From: Phylloscopus collybita
Lineage: Eukaryota; Chordata; Aves; Passeriformes; Phylloscopidae
Direction: 5' to 3'
DNA: 64,000 nucleotides
Assembly (NCBI GenBank): GCA_027886175.1
Contig: JAJNNQ010000137.1
Location: forward strand, 33,280,001-33,344,000
The notes under the pieces were generated by a model. It worked only from the letters and a program-made list of their open reading frames with translations, was not told where the DNA came from and ran no database searches. Position numbers and translations under genes: made by a program. Position 1 is the stretch's first letter, and each line of letters starts with the position of its first letter. Positions 39,801 through 51,800 of this stretch are shown here, one piece after another.

Positions 39801-42800
39801 TTAGGCAAACAATTCCTTGGTTGGGATTAACTTTTATGGACTTTGAATGGCTGTTTTCTATAAATCAGAGGAATTTAAAAGGCTATAAAAATAATGAAGC
39901 CCTCTAACAAGTATTGTAGTAAACATCTGTCAGCAGTTTGGTTTTAAATGATGTACAGTTAAAATTCCTACAGATCTCCCTTCCGTGGTTCAAGATCTAC
40001 TGCATTGAAGTTCTCTTATCATTCAGATACCATGTGGTTTCTGCCTGTTTTTTCTTTCATATTTAATCAAAGAATTCATGATAATATGCTTTATGTTTTC
40101 TTCATTTTATGTGATAGGCATAGAATTGTAGTACCTTAAGCAAAGCAGAGTATCTTGAACTGTTGTATGTCATGGTTCAATAACCTAATGAAATCTGCAC
40201 CCTTTCTAATTAAGAAGCAAATATATGTTAGCTTTGGAAGTAGAAGCAAGAAATTAACTATATTTTCTTCCCATTATTTTAAAGAGATCAGTGTTGAATG
40301 TTCTGTTATCAATTAAATGACAAATATATCTTAATGCCAATTTTCTGTATTTAAAGAAAGAAACACATCAAAGAAGTTTCTTTTTATCCCAGAACATTTC
40401 TGGCTATGCACACACTAGAAGATTCTACCCCGCATTATCTATAGCAGATGCTCACAGCTGCATATGCCATAAATAAAGTCACAAAGTGAGACAATGTATG
40501 TGTTTGTTAGGTGTTTACAGCATGGACCATTGCTTCTCCAAGATATTAACTGCATTAGGTCAGAAGTTGGTCTGTGTTCCAAGATGAAGCACGAAGCAAA
40601 GTGAGGTGAATCCCAACAAAGATTACCCACACTGTGCATACCAGGCTATTGAAGGAGTCTGGCCAGAGTAGGGATATGTACATATATGTGAACATTTTGT
40701 TACTGCAGTGAAGTCTAGATGCTGCTGTAGTGAACAACATAATGAAGCTTCCTTAGACAAGCAGATAATAAAGTGTCTGCATACAGACTGCCTCTTTTTG
40801 TGCTAGGGACAGAACCCGTTCATTGGTCTGGTCCTGCCACAGAACGGGTAAACCATATTTCATACTCAGTGTACCCACTGAGTAACTTGCTGTCAGCCTC
40901 AAGAGGTACACCTAAAATGGGAGGCATGCTCAACAACATGAAGAGATACTGAAACCAGCTCTGAGAAAATCGGTTTACACAGAGGACAGGATAACCTGAC
41001 TGTCTTCCACTGTCAGCTGCTAAGGGGGTGGGAATGGATGGAAACAGCAGGGTTAAAAAAAAGAAGAGATGCACACAAGAGGAGGAATAGAGATTTTTGG
41101 TGTTTCAAAGAAATAAAAAAAGGGACACAATCTAGAACTCAGAGAAATGGGCAGTCTCAAAGAAAAATACATTATGTGACAGTAGTAATTAGACAACGCT
41201 GTGGTGAAATGCACACAAATCTGTAGAGCCTCTTAGATTCCTGCTTTCTTCACATTGAGGAAATTGTGGCAGACTGAAGAAAATTCATGCACAAAAAAGA
41301 GGACTTTTTTTTAACAATAGGGTGAATCCCTGCATGAAACTTTCAACAATAACTACTTGTGGTTTCAATGGTTTTAGAAGAATGGTATAAAACTCTCTGA
41401 TTTTGCCAACAGAAGATGACTAACTGGTGCTTAATGTCTCCTGTGGCATTCAGCTGTGGATGGCAGATCAGGTCCTCCAACAGAATGATTTATGAAATTG
41501 GGAAAGTGAAATTTATTGTTTGCTTTTAAAAGAAGCCTCAGATTTTGAAAGGTGGCATTACAGGCTTCCAAGAAGGCTTTGCACTGGAGAGATGGATTGA
41601 AATCTTTGCTGCAGAATACATCAGCTTTTCCTCCAAATAATGACAAAATAATTTCTACAAAGATAAGTAATATGAAAAAAAATCACTGTCAAGAAGACTG
41701 GTGAAGTAACAACACAACAGCTTCAGATTATATTTAGCATTGTTTCTGGCAGTTGCCTGCTCTTTGGGAGACATGAGAGATAGGGCAGCTACTCAGTCAT
41801 TTTGAGCAAAAATTTTCTCTCACCAGACCCTGAGCTCTGGAGGCACTCTAGCATTTCAAGCAGTTGTTTGAAACCAATCCCAGACTGGAAGCTGAAGTGC
41901 TTGCTAGGAATACTGGGGTTTGAGAGGAAGAGAGCTGAAAAAGAAAAATCCAAGTGTAGCAGCAGAGCATTAAGTCTGAAAGTCATCATCATGCCCAAAA
42001 AAGCAGGCTCCTGGGACAGGGGGACAAATAAAAGCCTAGTACACATTCCTGTCCATCATTAGCCTGCTAATGGCAATATGGTTTTGGTTTAGATCAGAGG
42101 CAATCCCTTGATGCAGCAGGTACCTGCAGTGGGGACAGTGGGGCTGTTCCACCAGGTGAGAGCCTTGGACAGCAGCAGATGTGCAAACAGATGCACAGCA
42201 ACCTCCAGGTTAAGTACAAGCAGAGGAGACCAAGGCATGTGGCATGCATGATCTTTTTAAAACAGTCACAACAAATTTACAGCTCCTCAATGGCGAAAGT
42301 CTGGGAATTTCTCACTCCTCTGTCTTGCTTTATTTGGAAACAAAGGAAGCAAAATAGCCCAACTTCCATATTTTGGGCTTTCTTTGTTTGTTTAACACAT
42401 TTTCTGTAACACATTTTAGAACAGCTTCCCTAGAGTCACTTTTGAAAAAAAGTTAAGCTGAAAGAAGACAAAGTCATTAAGGTTTTGACAAATCTGCACA
42501 GTTAATTACATCTTGAAAATTTCTAGCAAGGAATGATATTTCTCTGCATGAACCAGGCCTGGTGCACGAGCTTCCTTTAAATTGTTTTCTCTTATGTCTT
42601 ACAGATGAAAATTAGATAATTCTGCTTTGGGGAAGGGGAGAGAAGTAAACAGAATACCAGAAAGAGAAATATCATTAAGAGTTCAGATTTAAAGTGAGTA
42701 AAAGACACACAAGTCTTTGCTATCTTCAAATCTCCAACACAAATTGTGCTCTGGTATCCTGAAAATTGATGAAGACTATTCTCCTGAAAAGTTAATTCTT

Positions 42801-45800
42801 GTTCCAGCACAGCAAAGGCCAATTTACTCTTTGTTCACCCAGGAAAAGATTAGTGCTCTCTCTGGTGGACATTTCATGGTCATGGACGTTCAAAATACCC
42901 GTCTCCCAAAGCTAACAAAAAAGGAGAAAATGATTACTGCTCTTAGAGAATAAAAATACAAAATACTGTCTCATCAGTTTACTTCCTAAGAAAACAAGTG
43001 TTTGCAGGTCTGTCACTGCCACCTGCAACACTTCTATGTGGCTCTATCCACACTGAGAAAAACCCACAGGGTTATTTTCTCCCTCTCACAGCTTGAAAAG
43101 TAAGTGAATAAGCTTGGTTGGCTGATCCTGGGAGGGCATCTTTAGATTATAATCTGTTTACAGTTTCAGGCTTTGCATAGATTTATTGATAATTACCCTG
43201 AAAATTCTTCACAGAGAACATAAAATAATTTCCATAAAACCTTTACAATTCAGGAATTGATTGCAGTAACAAGTATTTAGGTTAGTTATGGTGGGGATCT
43301 GAACAGACACTATATTTAGTTAAACAGAATAGTTTTGAAAGCACAAAGCACAAATGTAAGCCTTAGAGATGGTGGCTTATCTGATGTGATGAGGGAAAGC
43401 TCAAAGATGAAGCATAAGCTAATCTACCTCTTGAATGGTGGTAAACATGGATAATGCATACAGATTCATTTTGGCCATGCTTCACTCCCAACCCTTTGTT
43501 CTTAAGCCTCACAGAATAGCTTTGAAGCTGAGGATAAAACTCCTCTAGCACACCATTACCAAAGAACAACCTTCTGATTATGATCTCATGAAAGTGTAAT
43601 CAATTACTTACACAAGTTAAAAGCGTGGCAAACAGCAAAGGTCACATAATTGGCCTTTATTGAGTCCATGTGTTTCAATCTTGGCTTTAACTGGCACTCC
43701 TGTATAATAAATACAAATATTTCTCTTCAAAATGTAAGCAGTGAACTTTCTCAAAACTTTCGAAATCTCACAGCAGCTTCTGTCAGATTGGAGTCCTTCA
43801 AGGGCTTCAATGAGGGATGCCTTCACTTTTGTGTACCCAAGATGGATGCCTCTGTACTTTTGTGACAGAAAGTTTTCAGCACCTCTGACTGAGAGTTTCT
43901 TTATTGCTCAGCAGATACTGGTCTTCAGCCTTATTTTACAGGCAGACGAGTGTTTAAAAGTTGAAAAGTTGCAAAAATTCAACTCCATCCTGAGTAGTAA
44001 TTAAAAAAGACTTCCTTAACACTGCTCTCTTTTAATACCTACTGCATGGATTTTGAAATCCCTTTTTTTTTTTTTTTGTGAAAATTCAGAGTAATTTTTT
44101 TCTTGTTTCACAGGGTGCCATTGATCAAAGCAAATTCTAGATACTACCGTGAAAGAACTAAATTCACTACTAAGAGTTTGCTAAGTGTATCTGAAAAGGA
44201 ACCTGTGTGCTTGCTGTTGTACCTGGAATCACACTGGTTTTTCTACTGAATGAAGACTCTGCTAAGTGGATGCATATTGCTGTCATATTTCCGTGTACTA
44301 TAGAGGCATCTACATAGTTCTGTCCTCCATAGCTATACCCTGAATTATTCAAAGCAAGATGTACTTCACTTCTGAGTAAAGCAAAGAAGTATAATCCTAC
44401 CCCCAGTTTCTTATGGGAAAGCGAACAGGTTCTACAAACAGCTTTTCTGTCTTTTGGACTGTTTCCATAGGCAATCAGCACAGTTTCATCCCTGGGTTAA
44501 AATATCAGCCTCACAGGTCCAGTCTTTTGAGCTAAGGTCTAGTGTATTTCCCAGCACTTAAATGAAGTATCTGTTTGAAAAAAAGCTCATCCTTGACTTC
44601 CTGGACACCCAAGGGCAGGGACCAGCAGTAGCAGAAGGAAGTTCACCTCAGCTAGAATCTGATTTACCTGCTGTCTTGAACCACCTTTCTTTCCCTCCCT
44701 GGGTACAGGTGGAGTCTATCTGCAGCATTGGCATCTTCACAAGACCTGGACTCTGCTGACTTGACGCAGGGTCAAGCTGAGATTCCAGGTAAGCCTTTTA
44801 AACACACTTGCAGGAATAAGTCCTATTAAGAAAGGCAGGAAGTTAATTTGGGAAAGCTGCATCCTTCTGTTGTGGGTTGTTTGTTTTTTAAATTCTGGAT
44901 AACGTGGACTTATCCTGTGTCAGCCTAAATCCTGGCAGGGAGGGCCAGCAGCTGAAAGTTCCCTAGAAGTATCTTCTGCAGAGACCCTAACAGAGAAAAT
45001 AAAAGAGGGACAGCAGCCTCAGGAGTGAATGTGTGGGCCTCCTCGAGCCCAAATTTACCTGTGATGAAAAACAAGCAGGAGTCTAATGACAGCAAAAGTC
45101 TGCACTCTGCTATAAGACAACTGTCCCACATGGGATCCAAGAGTTTTGCTAAGATCAGAGATGTAATTTATTCCTTGATGAGTATCTATGGTAAATCTGG
45201 TCTGCTCTTGCAGACTGGGACCAAATTGTCCTTTTTGCCACTGAATACATTCCAGATATGTCAACAATCCCTTATTTCTGCTGCAGTTGTAGGCTGCTGG
45301 AGATTCCCTAAATACCCCAAACCAGCCTTTATTGACAAATGAAGTGAGCAGTACTGGGCTGAGTGGGGTCCAAAGTACTTTCAGGAAGAAAAAAAAACAC
45401 TAGAGGGGAACAATGCCCCACACCACAAATCTCGTTGAGCAGTCAGGTCTGCTCTCTACGTCACTACAGGGCACAGAAATGACTGAAGAACCTTGGTATG
45501 ATCCATCACCTACTCTAAATCAGGAAGGGGGAAGACCTCACTGCACTTACTTCAGTCTCTGCAGTCAGGGAAAGGAACACATCTGTACACCTAGAGACAG
45601 TTTCTGCTGCAGTTGTTGGGTTTGGGAAGAGGTGGAAGAGCAAGAGATTCTACAAGAATTTGCAGAGATGGTGAGCTTTTTACCCCCAGGTCACCCTTCC
45701 TCCTGCCCAGGAACTCTCAGATTCCTTGTCCTTTCGAGTATTTCTTAATTAATATAATTGAATGAATTTATACTGTTTGATTGTATTTTACAGGATGAGA

Positions 45801-48800
45801 AAGCTCTTATTTTTGGATTAATAAAGGTAAATAAATATGATATGCCTGTCAAAATGTTTTATATCTTCTAATTCTAGTGTCAAGTGATTCACAGACTCAT
45901 AGAATGAAAGTGACAGTGGCCTCATGACACTATAAAAATTATGAAGTTTACTGTGAATATTTGGCAAGACAACCAAAAAGGGATATTAACTAAATGAGAT
46001 ATTCACACTGATGCAATTCAAATGTGAACACTGTCAGTGGGCAGGATAAAGTGCAGACTTTGTCCCACCAAAAGAAAATTACAGTTGTATCAAGTAAAAA
46101 TGTGAAGCCCATGGTTCTTGATCTGATGAAGGCTTCTAATTTTTGCCTTTTAAGATCAGTATAAGCTGCTCCACCCTGTATCTAATACCAACACATCACA
46201 GGTCTGATCAGAGGGAATCAGCATGTTGGGTTATAAGCTTTCAGCTATCCTCCCTTGCCAATACAGAAATCAGATCATGCCTATGCAATATAAATAGAGG
46301 TTCCTGTGCAAAACTGGAAGGAAGGAGGTTAGAAAGAAAAGTCAGCACAAAAGAAAAAAAAAATCCATCAAGGTAACTGCCAACATACTCTGCTGACAAA
46401 TTAATTCCCAGCTCTTAATATGTCTATGCATGTCATCTGTTGCTTGTGATTATAGATAACTGTATTTTGCCTCTTCTACCTCTGTGATGATATGCTCTGC
46501 TGTGCAACCTGCCTGTTCTCCCTGACAGTCTCTGCGAGGAATACTGCAGCCACATAGCTGCTTGCAGAAACTTTATGTACCTGTGGCTTCACAATGGGAA
46601 AATAAATTTGTTTCAGCCTGGTTACTCAAATAGATTCTGTTTCAACAACTCAATTTATTTCCCAGAACCTCTGCAAGAAGGAGAACTGGCTAAGGCTCAG
46701 ACTTGGTAAAATGAGACCAGTGTTTGCTGCAGTTCAAAAGCAACAGGTTGAAGATGGTACTTGTACTCCTTCCTGAAGGTGTTCAGTGGACTTGATTATT
46801 TGCCTATGAGATTTTAAGTCTCAGATTCTCATAGGGTATCTCAACATTCACACATTTGCAAGTTGAGGGCAAGTAGAAAATGTTGCAGGGAGAGCTTAAC
46901 TTCTGCTCATCAACGCATTGTGATTTGTCCATGTCTTCCATGTGTTCTAAGAAAAAGCAGGTTCATAATCACAGTACTGGAAGCTGTCCTCTGATGGTCA
47001 GGATGCCAAGAGCCTGCCCTCTGCTTCTCTGGACAGCTGTCATTGCAAAGGCTGGCTCTCACTGCTGGTTTCTGTGCTTCAGTGTTCAGAGCTGGTGATA
47101 GATCTTCTCATTAGTGGGCTGCTGTTTGAGGAGTTTATTTTGCCTGGTGATGGGCCAAAACCTGAGGCTGAGAGATTGCCAGGTTTGATGTCAGGCATAT
47201 TTATTTGCTTTAGGATCAGCTGGCTTTAGCTAGCTTTTTATCCAGGCAAAGGGGCAACTTCAGAGGATTTGTGGAACCAGCTCTGAAAGCAGTGTTTGGT
47301 CTTCAAGTTATTTATTGAAGTATTTAGCACTGGTGACAGCAAGTGCTGAAGCAACTCAAAGGTAATTGCCTATTTTTCCTTGTATGGCCAAAAAAAGATG
47401 GACTCCAGCAGCTGGTTGGAAAACAAAGCAAACTTTCATTCTAGATGCAAAATAACCCAGGGGTTTTCTTGTTGTGTGGCTCAATTAAAAAAAAAAAATC
47501 CACCCCAACCTTTGCAAGCCATTGCTAAGGTGTTCTATGAACAGACTGAGATTTCACATGCTGTGGTGGGCTTCAGGTATCATAGCTGGGTAAAGCCTCC
47601 TAGAGCCTCTGTGCAACAGTATCAGTGTCTATGCCTTATTCATATCACTTTTATTGGGGCAGATTTTGGGCTGCTGCATCACTGTGAGTATGAGACCTAG
47701 GACTGACATCTGAGGAGGGACCACTAGCAACTGCTCTCCAGCTGGAGCAAGGCACCCTGCTTATGTAAGTGCCACTTCCTTACTTCTTCTGCTGGAGAGT
47801 GGTGGGGAGCAGTGCTGAAGGCCTGGGCTGCACCAGGCACAGCCCTGCCAGCCAGTTGAGGTGGGATTACATTTCCACCATGTCTGGGCTACAGTTTGAT
47901 GCAGTGAAGACAAATAATCCATCAAAAAGCAAACAAAAACCTCCCAGCAAAACAAAGAGATCCAACATGGTAAAAGAGACTAGTACAAGTAAAGCAGAAC
48001 ATTTCAGATGGTGGAATTTGTACAGAAAAAGGCAAATAAAAGAGGAACAAACCCTAACAAACCAAGTGTAAACCCACAGGAAGGCAAAACAGAAGAGATT
48101 TTGAGATGCATTTTCTTGAAAGCTTTTAAAATTATAATCATTGTTCTGAGCTAAGGTATTCAGCTCTTGAAATTCTGTTCAACATGATGCAAACATCTAC
48201 TACATACCAGTTTGGAAAACTCTGGGGCATCCCATATTCTTCACATATTGGCATGCCCTGGGAAGAGTGTGGTTTCTTACATTTGTTTTGTATGTACATA
48301 ATCCACTTGGCTAGAATCAAGCCAATGATAGTTGTAGCTACCTCAAAAAAACCTCTTTGGAAAGTGTGAAAGCAAGAGAGAAAGCAAGTGAGAAAGCAAG
48401 AAAGAAAAGATGTTAAATACATGAAAAAAAAAATCTTCCAGTTAGTTCAGTTAAATCCCACTTTTGCTAGTTCTTTCTCTATAGCATTACTTGTTAATGG
48501 CATTAACTTTAGACCACTAAGAACACACCTGTGAAATTGTCTGTAAAAAGAGGTGATGTTACCAGAAAACATTTTCATTTCCACAAGCAGGAAAGCAACA
48601 CAGAGGAAAGCAATATGACAGGAAAGCCTGGATTTTTTATTTCAGAAAAACTGTTAGTAACACAGGGAGTGAAATCTGCATTTTCACAAAATATAGTCTT
48701 GAAGCTTGGGGTGTCTTTGTTAGTTCCAATGCTTTTCAACAGTTATGTTGTACAGTGCAGCCACTACTGTAAAAGTAGTGAAAATATTTTATGACTTTAG

Positions 48801-51800
48801 CTTTTTTTTGTTAAAAATGGATTATTTATAGAAATGATAAACAATTAAAATCTTGAAGAACTGTTTACTTAACATAGGTTTACACTGCTGTGTAAAAAGA
48901 ATAATTGTGTAGTTCACACACATGCCATGTAAATTACTATGGAAACCAGATGCAGCTTACACTACAAGGTGCCTTGTAACTCATCTCTGCTGAGCAATAA
49001 ATCCCCCCTTTTCTTCTTGGCAAAACTTTGAGAAACTTTACTGCTGTTTTCTATCAGCAGATGGAACAGATGGCTGGCACATGCCTGCTTTACTAAGAAA
49101 GTGGGATCTCCACAGTATTACTTTGATCCCTGGTGGCATGTCTACAACACTGAGACGCAAAATACCACAGTTGAGCAGAATCTAAATATTAAAGGTTTGG
49201 AGCTGTGCTCTTGATATGAGAACCCCCCTGTCTAAAAATCATGCTCACAGTACGTAAACATCTTCACATTCCACAGCGACATTTTGGTACAGATGTCAGA
49301 AAACAAAGTATTTCCCTGGTTTGGTGACATGAAAGTGCAGTGGAGGAACCACTGAAAGTCACAAGAGTGTGAGTTTATGCAATTACATTGACCAAACTTC
49401 AAGAGGAGCCATACTTTTATTGGAAAACAAATCTCCTAAATTTTGCATATTAGACATTTTTTAAGCTGAAAAGCATCGCTGTAATGACTGGTTATGTATA
49501 ACATATTTGCAAAAAATTCAGCAGTTTCTTTGAAGAAAAGTTTCCTTTGAAGAATTAGGTTTTGAAATTCAACAATTTTTGATTTTTTTTTTTCAGTTTA
49601 TCAGGGAAATAGCCATGTTTGACTGGAGCACCTTGTTGCACCACTAATGCCTTAAAATTGGTGATCTGTTAGCTTCCCTCTGAGCAAGGACACAAATCTT
49701 CTCCTAGCACAGCTGGATATTCCATTTTATCTTTATGGTCAGGCTATATCTCAGCAATATAAGACAATTTCAGAGAACTCAGCTGAGCTACTCAGGGCTG
49801 ATGGTCACATTGCTGAGATCAGAAGTAGCTTCCAGGAGCTGTTAACTATACAGCATTCCTGACCTTCGCTTTATAATGTAGAAATGATGCTAGAAAATGC
49901 ACTAAAGACATACATTTCCTCCTTTCTCAGAGGTAGGCATCTTTTTGATTTGCTCAAGGTCATCAATAACTCTTTGAGACTTATTTCAGATGTCACATCA
50001 TGGGCATGCATTCAACCACGCACTAGGAGAGGAGCTATGGGGTGCCCATAACAGTGGGGGAGGAAGTGAGCTGCTACAATAATTCATCTGACCACAAGCA
50101 CTTCTCCCATATCTGGAAGGAAGAAAGCAGCCTGGGCAGGTTGTGGCTCAGATTGACTATTTCTGTGGATCAGACCAGGGAAAACTACACAACAAAAAAT
50201 CCAACTTACTTTTTGGTTTCTTTTTTTCACCTCCTGTCTATTAAATCAACTGGGCTGCTGCTCTGTCACTGGGCACTTGATATCTGGGCAATAATCAACT
50301 TTTTTTTAAATATGGTTCTCTCCCACCAATACTCTCGCAGATGTGAACTTAATTTTACAGCTGTCAGAACTTCCATTGAAAGTTAAAAATACATGCTGGG
50401 TTTTGTGGATTTGGAGATTAAATGCTTGTCATAGATTCCTAAATGCTATAGAGATTATGTTATCACTGAAATCTTTGGTAACCTCCAATAGTGGACACAG
50501 TAAAACATGTTGCAGCATTAATCAGTGTGATAGGGTCTCACTGTGAAGTTTTTAGCTCAATCTTCCACAGAGGACAAGACCACTAAAAGCCATTGTATTT
50601 CCTTTTGCAAAAACCATTCAGAAGAAGGGCAAGAAGCACACCAGTGAGCTCTAGTGGTTACACAGATGCATAGTATCTACTACATATTGTCACTGATTTT
50701 TGCTGTTTTAAACCTTTCAATTCAAAGAGCAATCTTTGCAACTGTCAATTTACACAGATTACATTTCTTTTCTAAAGAGAACATAGTATCTGTAATGTTA
50801 TACTTCAATTTACAGATAGAAGCATAAAGTGCATAAAAACATGACAATCCCATTTTGCAGTACTTTAACGTTCTTGTCACCCCTGGCTCATCCTGATTTC
50901 AATAGCAAAAAACCTATATATTCAGCACCCTTAAATTTTGGGTTTCCCCTTATTTTTCCTAATAATTAATTAGAAGTTATGGACAAGGAATTAAAAGCAA
51001 ATAATGCTTTTCTTTGGTTAATGCTTCCTAGTGAAAATTATTTTAATTGTTTGTTTATGAAACAAAATCTTTTTCACATAAAATGTTTTCAGGACACAAA
51101 GGCCACTGCATCAGGAGCATAACACCTAAATGTAGTGAGTTTCAAGTACTTCTGTTTACACAGAATAGTCCTTAAAATGTGCCTTTCAACAAGACATTTT
51201 TGAGTTAGAATATTCAGCCATGCAGGACTGAGGAGCATTGCCACTCCCTGGGTTGGATTAATTACTCACCTCAAACTTGGATCATCATTTATCCCAGGAG
51301 CAGGGAGATGGGATCTACCCACAGGGAATTTATACACGCTAAGGTGCCCTGTTGGGGATCCCAGGTGTGGTGGGTTGACCTTGTCTGGCTGCCAGACACC
51401 CACCCAGCTGCTCTCTCACTCCCCCATCTTGCTGATATCAGGACTAGGAACCACGGGATGCCATAGACAGGATCTCCTGCACCTACTCAGGAGAAGTCTT
51501 ATCTGTAGACCCAAAAAGGGTCTAGCTACTCCTAGAGCTGAGGCATATACTACTAAGAGCCCCTCAAATCTTTCAAGTGGGATACAGAGTGAAGAGGTCT
51601 ATAAGGTACAAGACTCACAGAAGAATTATTTCAGTTTTACCAAATGGGAGGCAACAGTATGCTAGTTAACAGCTATTTTGCAGAAAGCAGTCTAGTACTT
51701 CAGCATTTCAAATGCCCTTCTTCTTTCAAAAAGTACTAGTTTCCATTTCTTTTCCATCTTCCTTTCTTGCTTCTCTTTCCCCTTTTTCTTCTCTCTTCCT

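Noticed and set aside
45885..45915. Short CR1-like phrase 'cacagactcatagaatgaaag'
   Set aside because: Only about 20 bases resemble the antisense CR1 terminus and the similarity does not continue.
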